64,000 bases of DNA from JAENVT01 sp963720775 (GTDB lineage: Bacteria; Actinomycetota; Acidimicrobiia; Acidimicrobiales; Ilumatobacteraceae). The stretch covers positions 62,001-126,000 of the forward strand of contig CAVRGR010000001.1 of assembly GCA_963720775.1 (NCBI GenBank), in the 5' to 3' direction. This document shows, one piece after another, positions 52,459 to 60,585 of the stretch. The first letter of the stretch is position 1. Each line of letters opens with the position of its first letter. Position numbers and translations under genes: made by a program. The notes beneath the pieces were generated by a model. The model saw only the letters and a list, made by a program, of their open reading frames with translations, made no database searches and was not told the origin of the DNA.

Positions 52459-53274
52459 TTAGTTCACACCCCAACCGCCGTCGACGCGGATGAGTTGGCC
52501 GGTGATGTGCTTCGACTCGTCACTGCACAAGAAGAGTGCTGCCTGGGCGTGATCGTCGGCCGACAACGGGCCGCCTCCGGAGATCGGCATGCGCACCTTG
52601 ACGATGTCGATGGTCTCCGGGTCGGAGGCCGCACGCTTGGCCATTGGAGTGAGCGTGAGAGCCGGCAGGATTGCGTTGAAGCGAATACCCGCGGCTCCGT
52701 ACTGGCAGGCGCCGTTCAGGGTCAGGGCGTTGATCCCGCCCTTCGCAGCAGCGTAGGCGAGCGTGTTGAACGCACCGGCAACCGGATTCGTGGCGGCCAC
52801 CGAAGAGATGTAGACGATCGATCCACCGATCGGCCGTTCGAGCATGATCTTGACGGCCTCGCGTGAGCTGAGGAACGCCGTGCTGAGGTTCAAGGCGACG
52901 GTCGTGTTCCACGACTGCAGCGAAGTGCTGTGCAGTGGTCCGTCGCCGAAGGGACGCCCACTGCCGCCGGCACATGCCAGCAGCGCGTCAAGCCGTCCAT
53001 ACGTCTGCGTGCACACCGCGAAGGCGCGCTCGGCGTCGTTCTCGTCGGTGAGGTCGGCGGCAACCCAGGTGAGCTCGACGTCGGGTCCGACGCGGTCGGC
53101 GAGCGCCACGCAGTCGTCTTCACGCAGGGCCACGACGAACAGTCGTGCTCCCTCGGCCGCGAACCGCTCTGCCGCGGCTTCGGCGATGCCGGTTGCACCG
53201 GTGATGGCGCACACCTTGCCGGCCAGCCGGCCGCTGGGTTGTTGCTGTGTCCCAGTCGTGGGTGTCGTGGTCAT
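52459..53274 (-). CDS. Short-chain dehydrogenase/reductase
   Basis: A 271-aa classical SDR. Active-site residues: Asn in VALNLSTAF, Ser in IVYISSVAA, and the YxxxK pair in LAYAAAKGG; the C-terminal ITGQLIRVDGGWGVN is typical. The cofactor loop reads ITGATGIAEAAAE, one residue shorter than the usual TGxxxGIG, so either cofactor binding is atypical or a codon is missing. The ATG at 53274 (MTTTPTTGTQQQ) is chosen. The frame is open further upstream, where it encodes what looks like the C-terminus of the neighbouring LysR protein. It is probably co-transcribed with lysR. The substrate is unknown. Confidence 0.88.
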   Translation of the reverse strand: MTTTPTTGTQQQPSGRLAGKVCAITGATGIAEAAAERFAAEGARLFVVALREDDCVALADRVGPDVELTWVAADLTDENDAERAFAVCTQTYGRLDALLACAGGSGRPFGDGPLHSTSLQSWNTTVALNLSTAFLSSREAVKIMLERPIGGSIVYISSVAATNPVAGAFNTLAYAAAKGGINALTLNGACQYGAAGIRFNAILPALTLTPMAKRAASDPETIDIVKVRMPISGGGPLSADDHAQAALFLCSDESKHITGQLIRVDGGWGVN

Positions 53275-53329
53275 GGTTGGCAGGCCTCCATTGCGATCTG
53301 CCGCGAATTGTTTCACCCACTTGGACTGA

Positions 53330-54175
53330 TCATCGATTCGCCACACGAGTTCGAAATCGTCGAACCGCTCGATGGGGCGCAACGGGACGATCGCCACGCC
53401 GTCGCGGCTCGACGTTGGCTGCTTGCCAAGCGTTCAGCCAGCCGATGCCGGAGCCGACGGCGACCATGTCGAGCATCCGCTCGACCTGTGACGCCGGATG
53501 CATGACCCACGCCGGGTGAACGTCGAGTGCGGCGCAATAGGTGATCGTTGCGTCGTGGTAGGTCGGCGCATCCTCACGTTCGACGAGCAGCACCGGCTGA
53601 CCGTCGAGGTCGGCCGCGTCGATGATCGGCTGGCGGGCCAGCGGGTGGTTCTGGGGGACTGCCACGTGATCGAACGGCACCCGGGCGAGGGACTGCGAGG
53701 CCAGCGTGTCGGGATAGGGAACAGGTGGGTGGACGATCCCGACCGTCAACCGGCCATCGCGTAGATCCTTGAAGATCCGCAGCGACGTGAAGGCCGACGG
53801 GCGCACCGAGATCTGGGGATGGGCGTCGTGGAACCTGCGGGCCGCGGCCAGCGCGGCATGCTCACTACCGTGGCAGTAGCCCAACGTCAGCGGCTGGTCG
53901 GTCGATTCCGCCGCCCGCCGCAAGGTGTCGGCGAGGCCGGTGAACCGCTCGACGGCGCGCAGCGACGAGCGCGCCTCGTGCAGCAGTCGGGCACCGGCCG
54001 GCGTGAGGTGCACTTGTCTCGTCGAGCGTTCGAAGAGCTGAATCCCGAGCTCGGCCTCGAGCTCGCGGATCCGCTGCGACAGCGGGGGAGCGGTCATGTG
54101 CAGACGGGCGGCCGCTCGCCCGAAGTGCTGCTCCTCGGCGACGGTGACGAAGTAGGTCAGCCGGCGCAGATCCAT
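53330..54175 (-). CDS. LysR-family transcriptional regulator, C-terminus apparently frameshifted
   Basis: A 281-aa protein as read. The N-terminal helix-turn-helix (MDLRRLTYFVTVAEEQHFGRAAARLHMTAPPLSQRIRELE) and the start of the effector domain are typical of LysR regulators. The C-terminus is normal to GSGIGWLNAWQAA and then becomes arginine-rich (RRRGDRPVAPHRAVRRF). The expected ending, VAIVPLRPIERFDDFELVWR and following, is present in the frame of the downstream SDR, so a one-base insertion near 53413 is likely. It is divergent from the luciferase-like gene, with a large palindrome between them, the usual layout for a LysR activator and its target. Confidence 0.85.
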   Translation of the reverse strand: MDLRRLTYFVTVAEEQHFGRAAARLHMTAPPLSQRIRELEAELGIQLFERSTRQVHLTPAGARLLHEARSSLRAVERFTGLADTLRRAAESTDQPLTLGYCHGSEHAALAAARRFHDAHPQISVRPSAFTSLRIFKDLRDGRLTVGIVHPPVPYPDTLASQSLARVPFDHVAVPQNHPLARQPIIDAADLDGQPVLLVEREDAPTYHDATITYCAALDVHPAWVMHPASQVERMLDMVAVGSGIGWLNAWQAANVEPRRRGDRPVAPHRAVRRFRTRVANR

Positions 54176-54200
54176 GTCGCGACCGTACCATCAAAGCGGC

Positions 54201-54225
54201 GATCATGACTGGTTCAGACATGATC
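54201..54225. promoter_or_regulatory. LysR-type operator palindrome
   Basis: GATCATG (54201-54207) and CATGATC (54219-54225) are perfect 7-bp arms around 11 bases. The inner CTG/CAG continues the symmetry, giving an almost perfect 25-bp palindrome. It contains a T-N11-A core (54206/54218), the LysR-box pattern. It lies 26 bp from the lysR start and 53 bp from the luciferase-like start. Confidence 0.65.
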
Positions 54226-54277
54226 CCTGTCTCATCGGGTCGTGGACTTCGAGGACCGGCATCGCCACAATCGCCGC

Positions 54278-55480
54278 ATGAAGATGATGTGGTTCCATCT
54301 GATGCCATATCCGCAGCTGCCGGAGGACTTCAACACCAAACATCGCAGCGTGTGGGTCGACATCGATCCCGCCCTGTTCGATCGTGACGTCATGGCCCGC
54401 ACCTACGACACCTACATCGATCAGTTGGTCTACGCCGAGGACTGCGGCTTCGACGGGATCTGCGTCAACGAGCACCACAACAACGGATACGGGTTGATGC
54501 CCTCGCCGAACCTGGTCGCCGCGATCCTCGCCAACCGCACAACGCAGGCTGCCATCACCGTGCTCGGCAACTCGGTTGCGCTGTACAACCCGCCCATTCG
54601 CGTCGCCGAAGAGTTCGCCATGCTCGACCTGTTCTCACGTGGCAGGTTGATCGCCGGCTTCCCGGTCGGTACGGCGATGGACACCACCCACTCCTACAGC
54701 ATGAACCCGGGCACGTTGCGCCCGCGCTACTACGAAGGCATCGACCTGATCATGAAGGCGTGGCAGGCCACCGAGCCCTTCGCCTACAACGGCCGATTCA
54801 ACCAGCAGCGATACGTCAACCCAGTGCCGCGCCCGTGGCAGCAGCCGCACCCACCCGTGTGGATCCCAGGTGGCGGCTCTGTCGAAACGTGGGACTTCTG
54901 CGCCGAGAACGACTTCGTCTACGGAGCGCTCACCTACTACGGGTACAAGATGGTTCGCGAGACGGTGGGCGGGTATTGGAAGCGGGTTGAAGCCCACGGA
55001 CGAGACGACAACCCGCATCGGCTCGCCGTCACCCAGTTCATCGGCGTGGCCGACACCGATGCCGAGGCGTACAAGTTGTACCGCGAGCCCGCCGAGTACT
55101 TCTTCAACCGCTCCCTGCACGTGTATCCAGGCTTCACCGATGCTCCTGGGTACATCACCGAAGCCTCGGTGCACGCCCGCTACAAGTCGCAGGTGCGCCA
55201 GGTGGCGCGCAGCAAGCAGGCCAAGCACGATCTCACGTGGGACGAGATGGTCGACAACGGCTATGTGGTGATCGGCGGGCCCGACACGGTGCGCGAGCAA
55301 CTCGAGGAAGCCGCCCGCGAGCTGCGCATCGGTCATCTGTGCGCAATGCTGCAATTCGGCAACATGAGCGATGAGCTCACGCGGTTCAACACCAAGCTCT
55401 TCGGTGAGAAGGTTGCCCCCGGCCTGCGCACGATGTTCTCCGAGTACGCCGATCCGTGGTGGCCTCAAAATGCCCGCTGA
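54278..55480 (+). CDS. Luciferase-like (LLM) flavin-dependent monooxygenase
   Basis: A 400-aa TIM-barrel protein of the bacterial luciferase superfamily, which uses reduced FMN or F420 to oxidise organic substrates. Family segments: YAEDCGFDGICVNEHHNNGYGLMPSPNLVAAILA, NPPIRVAEEFAMLDLFSRGRLIAGFPVG, PHPPVWIPGGGSVETWDFC and YVVIGGPDTVREQLEE. The ATG at 54278 (MKMMWFHLMPYP) is used; the ATG at 54284 is an alternative. It overlaps the following hydrolase by 11 bp. The LysR palindrome upstream suggests inducible expression. The substrate is unknown. Confidence 0.9.
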   Translation: MKMMWFHLMPYPQLPEDFNTKHRSVWVDIDPALFDRDVMARTYDTYIDQLVYAEDCGFDGICVNEHHNNGYGLMPSPNLVAAILANRTTQAAITVLGNSVALYNPPIRVAEEFAMLDLFSRGRLIAGFPVGTAMDTTHSYSMNPGTLRPRYYEGIDLIMKAWQATEPFAYNGRFNQQRYVNPVPRPWQQPHPPVWIPGGGSVETWDFCAENDFVYGALTYYGYKMVRETVGGYWKRVEAHGRDDNPHRLAVTQFIGVADTDAEAYKLYREPAEYFFNRSLHVYPGFTDAPGYITEASVHARYKSQVRQVARSKQAKHDLTWDEMVDNGYVVIGGPDTVREQLEEAARELRIGHLCAMLQFGNMSDELTRFNTKLFGEKVAPGLRTMFSEYADPWWPQNAR

Positions 55481-56180
55481 TCAACGGCTCGTCTATCTCT
55501 TCGGCATCGCCGGCCATGCGGAGCTGTCACCGGCGATGCGCCTCGTCGAGCAGGCTGGGTGGGAAGTTGTGGTTCCCTCCGTACCCGGCTACGACGGTGT
55601 GCCCGGCTTTCAACCCCGCGACGAGTACCTCGACTGGCTGACGACTTTCTGGGATTCGGTCGATGCAACCGGCGCGCTGCCTTGCCCCGTGGTGGGTGCA
55701 TCGGTCGGCGGCATGATCGCCGCCGACCTCGCGGCGCTGCGTCCCGAAGCGGTCACCGGCGTAGCGCTGTTGGCCCCATTCGGCATCGCCGACGCGGCGA
55801 GCCCAGGGTTCAACATCTATGCGACCCCTGCGCCGGAGCGCATGGGTCATCTGTTCGCCAAGGGCGTGCCCGAGGCCTTCGTCAACCGGTTCTCCCACCT
55901 CGGCGAAGAAGAGGCCCCGGTTGCCAGCTTCCTCAGCGACGTGGCCTCTGCCAACATCCTCTGGCCCTTCGGTGAGCGAGGGCTGGCCAAGCGCCTGCAC
56001 CGCATCAAGGCACCGAGGCTGACGATGTGGGGTGATCTCGACGAGGTCAACCCCGTGACCAACGCCGCGGCATGGGGCGGGGCGCACGTCGTAGCCGGCG
56101 CCGGTCACCTTCTCGAATGGGATGCCCCGGATCAGGTGGCGGCCGCCCTCCTCGACTTCCTCAAGCCGCTCGCCCGATGA
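55470..56180 (+). CDS. Alpha/beta hydrolase
   Basis: A 236-aa hydrolase starting at the ATG at 55470 inside the end of the LLM gene (11-bp overlap), hence co-translated. Nucleophile elbow VVGASVGGMIAADLA (Ser, ~residue 78), acid in MWGDLDEVNPVTNA, and His in VVAGAGHLLEWDAPD form a complete triad. The oxyanion side IAGHAELSPAMRL replaces the usual HG motif. It may hydrolyse the product of the monooxygenase. Its 3' end overlaps the convergent hydrolase by 20 bp. Confidence 0.87.
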   Translation: MPADQRLVYLFGIAGHAELSPAMRLVEQAGWEVVVPSVPGYDGVPGFQPRDEYLDWLTTFWDSVDATGALPCPVVGASVGGMIAADLAALRPEAVTGVALLAPFGIADAASPGFNIYATPAPERMGHLFAKGVPEAFVNRFSHLGEEEAPVASFLSDVASANILWPFGERGLAKRLHRIKAPRLTMWGDLDEVNPVTNAAAWGGAHVVAGAGHLLEWDAPDQVAAALLDFLKPLAR

Positions 56181-57003
56181 TGTCGCGCAGCGCTTCGATG
56201 TATCGCCCGCGCGAGCCGAGGAACGAGTGAATTCCGTGGGGCGCGCCTTCGACGAGCCGTATCTCCACCGCGGGATTGGCGGCATGTTGCCAATCGGCGT
56301 GCTCGGGAAACAACGCGGGACCCATCGTCGGGTCGGCCTGCAAGATGATCATCGGTCTGGTGATCGTCGCGTTCGGGTCGTACCCGCTGAGAGCTCCGCC
56401 GTGGATGGCGGGGCCCCACACGTCGGGGTCGGCCAGCATCAGCGCGTCGACGCGACTCTGCAGGGCGCGTTCACTCATGTGATCGCCGGCCCGGCCCCAC
56501 GGCATCATCGCCTCGGCGACCATCGCGACGTAGTGCTCGCGGGGCTGACCGGCCGCTTGCGCGGAGCGCATCGCTGCTTCGAATGTCGGGAACAGCGTCG
56601 CGAAGACACTTTGTTCGAACAGGGCCTGGTCGCAGAAGTACAGCGGCGGGTCCTCGCACAATGCGGATCGCACGAGATCTGGCCGGCTGGCCGTGATGTG
56701 ATGAGTGATCACGCCTCCGAGGGAATGACCCACGAGAACGACCGGCTCGGTGATCACCTCCTCGATGAAGGCCACCACGTCGGCCGCGTAGTAGGGCACA
56801 GAATACGTCTCAGCGGCATGGTCGGATCGACCATGCCCGCGAAGATCGATGCGGAACACATCCGCCTCGACGCCGAGCTGTTCGACGACTTCGTCGTAGC
56901 TCGTCGAAATGCCGGACAACCCGTGCAACATCAGTACTTTCGTTGCACTCGGAGATCCATCGCGGGTCCACGTCAGACCGATGCTCTGATGTACGAACCG
57001 CAT
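56161..57003 (-). CDS. Alpha/beta hydrolase
   Basis: A 280-aa hydrolase (MRFVHQSIGLTWTRDGS). Triad residues: Ser in VVLVGHSLGGVITHHI (~residue 96), Asp in the IILQADPTMGPALF region, His in VEGAPHGIHSFLG. The oxyanion motif is LMLHGLSGISTSYDEV, with FRIDLRGHGRSDH at strand 4. It is divergent from the Liv-type binding protein gene, with 130 bp between them containing a promoter-like element. GGAGG precedes the ATG. It is typical of esterase or ring-fission-product hydrolases; the substrate is unknown. Confidence 0.88.
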   Translation of the reverse strand: MRFVHQSIGLTWTRDGSPSATKVLMLHGLSGISTSYDEVVEQLGVEADVFRIDLRGHGRSDHAAETYSVPYYAADVVAFIEEVITEPVVLVGHSLGGVITHHITASRPDLVRSALCEDPPLYFCDQALFEQSVFATLFPTFEAAMRSAQAAGQPREHYVAMVAEAMMPWGRAGDHMSERALQSRVDALMLADPDVWGPAIHGGALSGYDPNATITRPMIILQADPTMGPALFPEHADWQHAANPAVEIRLVEGAPHGIHSFLGSRGRYIEALRDIIGRAA

Positions 57004-57017
57004 GGCACCTCCGGTAG

Positions 57018-57046
57018 TTGTCCGTGCAAATGTTATGCACTATGGT
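57018..57046 (+). promoter_or_regulatory. Promoter with palindromic spacer upstream of the Liv-type operon
   Basis: TTGTCC (57018-57023), exactly 17 bp, TATGGT (57041-57046). The spacer is itself an inverted repeat, GTGCA (57024-57028) and TGCAC (57036-57040) around seven bases. A repressor bound there would block the polymerase. It also lies close to the divergent hydrolase gene. Confidence 0.4.
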
Positions 57047-57133
57047 GCCCATCGTCACAGGAGATGTCCGCATTGCATCGGGGCTGCGAGATATCGCCGA
57101 CTGACATTTCACATCCACGACAAGGGGGACTTA

Positions 57134-58585
57134 ATGGCTCGCCGATTCATGGCAGCCGCGGCCGTGGGAGCAATGCTCCTCGTAGCTTGCGGTAGCGACA
57201 AGAAATCCAGCACAACAGCCGCGCCTGCAACACAGGCACCGGCCGTAACAGCGGCGCCGACGGAAACGGTCGCGCCGACCGAGACGGTCGCACCGACTGA
57301 AACGGTCGCACCGACCGAGACGGTCGCACCCGCCACGAGCGCTCCATCCAACGCCGACGGTCTCGTCGGCGACACGCCTGCCACCGCCGGCACCGGGTGC
57401 GGACTGGACAACGGTCAGAAGGCGACGGGCGACCCGATCAAGCTCGGTAACGTCACGACGTCGATCCCTGGCATCGACTTCTCCACAGGCCCAGCGATGA
57501 TGAAGGCCTACTTCGACTGCGTCAACGACAACGGTGGTATCAACGGCCGTCCGGTGCAGATGCTGGAAGAGAACGACAACGGTAAGCCAGAAGACGCCGG
57601 CGCAGCTGCGAAGAAGCTCATCGAGACCGACAAGGTCGTCGCCATGGTGGGTGGCTTCAGCATCCTGGACTGCCCGGTCAACGCCGACTACTACAAGCAG
57701 ATGGGCTACTACGTCATCGTCGCCGGCGTGCCGGCCGAATGCTTCAGCTCACCGAACATCGCTGCTGCCAACATGGGTCCTGGATACAGCGCACTCGGCG
57801 CTGCCCAGATCGTCATCGACAAGGGTGCCAAGGGCAAGATGATCACGATGACGGGCAAGTCGCCGACGTCGGACTACAACAACTCACTCGCCGGCCTGTA
57901 CGCGAAGTCGAAGGGCCTCGAGTGGGAAGACATCCAGCCGGATCTCCCGATCAACGACCCGAACACGATCATCCTCGACGCCGTCAACAAGGCCGGCCCC
58001 GGTGGAGCCATCGTGCTCAACTTCACGCCTCCTGAAGGTCTGAAGCTCCTCAAGGCAGCCGAAGAGCTGAACCTCATCGACAAGGTTGTCTGGGGTTCAT
58101 CCACTCCGCTCAACGACAACTCCGTCGCCGCTGCACTCGGTGCGGCGTGGAACGGCAAGCTCAACGTCAACGCAGAGCTCAGCCTCCTCGACGATCCTCG
58201 GCCGGAGATGGAGCTGTACCGCACCGTGTCGAAGAAGTACAACGCCGATGCACCGTTCGGAAGCTTCCAGCAGATGGGCTTCATGATCGGGCGAATCATC
58301 GTCAAGACGCTTCTCGACATGAATCCGGCCGACGTCGATGATCCGGTGAAGGTCAACGCAGCCATCAAGGGCATCAAGAACTTCGACACGCACATCGTGT
58401 GCAAGCCGTGGTACTTCGGCGCTCTGCCCGACGGCAACGTGCCCAACAACTACGACTACAACGTCGTTCCGAACGGGACCGACACGATGGTGCTCGACAA
58501 GGACTGCTTCAAGATTGCTGAAGTCGAGCCGATCCTGACTGCCGCTCGCGCTGCCGAAAAGGCGCAAGGGCTCAACACACCCTGA
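57134..58585 (+). CDS. livJ: Branched-chain amino acid/amide-type ABC transporter substrate-binding lipoprotein
   Basis: A 483-aa lipoprotein (MARRFMAAAAVGAMLLVAC, lipobox LVAC at Cys19). A Thr/Pro linker with four PTETVA repeats precedes a type I periplasmic-binding fold: GLVGDTPATAGTG, KLGNVTTSIPGIDFSTG, YFDCVNDNGGINGRPVQMLEENDNGKPEDAGAAAKKLI, VGGFSILDCPVNADYY. It captures a ligand outside the cell for the LivHMGF importer encoded next. In this catabolic setting the ligand may be an aromatic or other carboxylate rather than leucine. AAGGGGGA precedes the ATG at 57134. A hairpin follows the gene. Confidence 0.9.
   Translation: MARRFMAAAAVGAMLLVACGSDKKSSTTAAPATQAPAVTAAPTETVAPTETVAPTETVAPTETVAPATSAPSNADGLVGDTPATAGTGCGLDNGQKATGDPIKLGNVTTSIPGIDFSTGPAMMKAYFDCVNDNGGINGRPVQMLEENDNGKPEDAGAAAKKLIETDKVVAMVGGFSILDCPVNADYYKQMGYYVIVAGVPAECFSSPNIAAANMGPGYSALGAAQIVIDKGAKGKMITMTGKSPTSDYNNSLAGLYAKSKGLEWEDIQPDLPINDPNTIILDAVNKAGPGGAIVLNFTPPEGLKLLKAAEELNLIDKVVWGSSTPLNDNSVAAALGAAWNGKLNVNAELSLLDDPRPEMELYRTVSKKYNADAPFGSFQQMGFMIGRIIVKTLLDMNPADVDDPVKVNAAIKGIKNFDTHIVCKPWYFGALPDGNVPNNYDYNVVPNGTDTMVLDKDCFKIAEVEPILTAARAAEKAQGLNTP
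57257..57328 (+). repeat. 18-bp tandem repeat in livJ
   Basis: Four copies of an 18-bp unit encoding PTETVA, differing at third positions. The repeat forms the flexible linker between the lipid-anchored cysteine and the binding domain. Confidence 0.85.
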
Positions 58586-58588
58586 TCG

Positions 58589-58605
58589 GTTCGTCATCGA
58601 CGAAC
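58589..58605 (+). terminator. Intercistronic hairpin after livJ
   Basis: GTTCGTC (58589-58595), loop ATC, GACGAAC (58599-58605), three bases after the livJ stop. A hairpin here can stop part of the transcripts or protect the upstream mRNA, giving more binding protein than permease, as in many ABC operons. Confidence 0.55.
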
Positions 58606-58630
58606 GAACACCAAAGGAAACAACCTCGAT

Positions 58631-59557
58631 ATGCCAGGTCTTGGTGAGTTTTGGCCCTACATCATCCAGGGCCTGGCCTTCGGGGCCATGTATGCGGTGA
58701 CCGGTACAGGACTTGTTGTCCTGTACCGGACCACCGGAGTCGTCAACCTCGCTTTTGGTGCGATTGGTGCGATGGGCGCGCACATCGCCTGGTCGCTGAT
58801 GGGCGGAAGTCTCAGCAAACCCACGCCGATCGCCCGCGGGGCGACCATCCTCGCCTATCCAGCACTCGTGCTGATCTGCGCGTTCATCACCGTTCTGTAC
58901 GGCATGTGGATCGCGCCGAAGCTCTCTCGTCGCGACCCGCTGGTGAAGTCGCTGGGCATGGTCGGTGTCGCGCTGTTCCTCCTCGGAATCATGAAGGAGC
59001 GGTGGGACACATCGAAGCCCCGGGCAATAGTGCTGCCCAGCAAGAAGTTCACGATCGCCGGAGGGATCGTCACCACCTCCCAACTCGTCGCCCTCGGCTT
59101 CGCCGTTCTCGTGGTGGTGGTGGTCAGCGTGTTCCTCAAGACCACTGCCACAGGCACCGCCATGCGAGCGATCGCCAACGATCGAGACGTCTCCTCGTTG
59201 CTCGGCGTCCCCATCCGCCGAATCGAGGCCTTGGCCTGGCTGGGGTCCGGCGTCATTTGCGGCTGCGTGTTCCTGTTGCTGCCGCCGTTGTTCAAGAGCC
59301 TCGACCAAGGCACGTTGACGTGGTTCGTGATCGGTGCACTGGGCGGGGCAATCGTCGGCCAGTTCCGCTCGTTGCCCATCACGTTCGTCGCCAGCATGCT
59401 CATCGGCGTCATCGAGGCGACACTCACCCCGTTCCGAGGCTCGCTTCAGTTCATGCATGACTATCGCAAGATGACGCCATTCGTGGTTGCTGTGGTGGCG
59501 ATCTTGTGGATCAGCCGCAAGCGCACAGTGATGCTTTCAGGCAGGGAGATGCGATGA
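58631..59557 (+). CDS. livH: Liv-type ABC transporter permease
   Basis: A 308-aa polytopic membrane protein of the LivH family. It begins GEFWPYIIQGLAFGAMYAVTGTGLVVLYRTTGVVNLAFGAIGAMGA, the standard LivH N-terminus. Later helices include LVALGFAVLVVVVVSVF, the cytoplasmic coupling loop GTAMRAIANDRDVSSLLGVPIRRIEALAW, and TWFVIGALGGAIVGQFRSLP. It forms the membrane channel with LivM. AAAGGA at 58613 precedes the ATG at 58631. The stop overlaps livM as ATGA. Confidence 0.92.
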   Translation: MPGLGEFWPYIIQGLAFGAMYAVTGTGLVVLYRTTGVVNLAFGAIGAMGAHIAWSLMGGSLSKPTPIARGATILAYPALVLICAFITVLYGMWIAPKLSRRDPLVKSLGMVGVALFLLGIMKERWDTSKPRAIVLPSKKFTIAGGIVTTSQLVALGFAVLVVVVVSVFLKTTATGTAMRAIANDRDVSSLLGVPIRRIEALAWLGSGVICGCVFLLLPPLFKSLDQGTLTWFVIGALGGAIVGQFRSLPITFVASMLIGVIEATLTPFRGSLQFMHDYRKMTPFVVAVVAILWISRKRTVMLSGREMR

Positions 59558-60585
59558 CAGAACTGACCGCTCCTCCCGCGCCGATGACTGAAACCAAGAT
59601 GGGGGTGCTCGCCCGGGTCTTCACCAACCGCTTCTTCGAACCGGGCGCCGTCATTGTCGTGTTGCTGATCGGGCTGTTCGCCATCCCGGCGTACTTCCAA
59701 CCGTTCTGGGTCGCCAACTTCACCCAGATGGCTGTGTTCTCGATCGTGTGCGCCAGTGCCGGACTTCTGTACGGTCGCGTCGGCCTGGTGTCGCTCGGCC
59801 AGGTGGCCTCATACGGCATCGGGTGCTGGGTCACCATGCGGTTGGCGTTCGCGACCACGCTTCCCTATCCCGTGTTGCTGATCATCGGTGGCCTGGTCGC
59901 CGCTGTCATCGGTGTCGTCATCGGTCTTCCCGCGCTGCGCGTCAGCGGGTTGTATCTCGCTCTGGTCACGCTGATGCTTGCGGCCGGCATGGAGATCGTC
60001 CTCGGTGAGATCAAGTTCCCCAATGGCGGATCGGGTTTCAAGGGCTTGGTCACATCCATCAGCGGCATCAAACCGACTCGACGACCGTCGTTCGCGCTCG
60101 GCGACACCGCCTACTACCGCTTCGTCGTCGTCGGCGCATTCGTCATGTTCATGCTCGCCTCGTACGTGCTCTCCCGCAAGCCCGGGCGGGCCTGGGCATC
60201 GATCCGCCAGAGCGAGGCTGCTGCGCTCGCCGCCGGGATCGATGTCACCCGGTACAAGTTGTGGGCGTTCGCCCTGGCCGCCTTCATGGCTGGTGTCGCC
60301 GGTGGTTTGTACGCCGGAACCGTGCCCAAGGGGATGAGCATCGATGCCTTCAACCGCCAATCGGCGATCTTCCTGATCGCCGTGGTGATCATGGGCGGCA
60401 TCTACACGTTGTGGGGAGGGCTGCTCGGCGCCTTCTTCACCACGTGCCTGCTGAAGTACCTGACACAGAACGTCATCGGTCATCAGTTCTGGACGAGGTT
60501 CTCGCTGTCGTTGTTCGGGTTCGGTCTGCTTGCCAACCTGATCCAGAACACCCGAATCGCCGAACGCAAAGGTGTCGAGGCGTGA
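59554..60585 (+). CDS. livM: Liv-type ABC transporter permease
   Basis: A 343-aa LivM-family permease from the ATG at 59554 that overlaps the livH stop. Family segments: FSIVCASAGLLYGRVGLVSLGQVASYGIGCWV, LPALRVSGLYLALVTLMLAAGMEIVLGEI, the coupling loop GRAWASIRQSEAAALAAGIDVTRYKLWAFALAAFMAGVAGGLYA and VVIMGGIYTLWGGLLGAFF. It pairs with LivH. The stop overlaps the livG GTG (GTGA at 60582-60585). Confidence 0.92.
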   Translation: MTELTAPPAPMTETKMGVLARVFTNRFFEPGAVIVVLLIGLFAIPAYFQPFWVANFTQMAVFSIVCASAGLLYGRVGLVSLGQVASYGIGCWVTMRLAFATTLPYPVLLIIGGLVAAVIGVVIGLPALRVSGLYLALVTLMLAAGMEIVLGEIKFPNGGSGFKGLVTSISGIKPTRRPSFALGDTAYYRFVVVGAFVMFMLASYVLSRKPGRAWASIRQSEAAALAAGIDVTRYKLWAFALAAFMAGVAGGLYAGTVPKGMSIDAFNRQSAIFLIAVVIMGGIYTLWGGLLGAFFTTCLLKYLTQNVIGHQFWTRFSLSLFGFGLLANLIQNTRIAERKGVEA

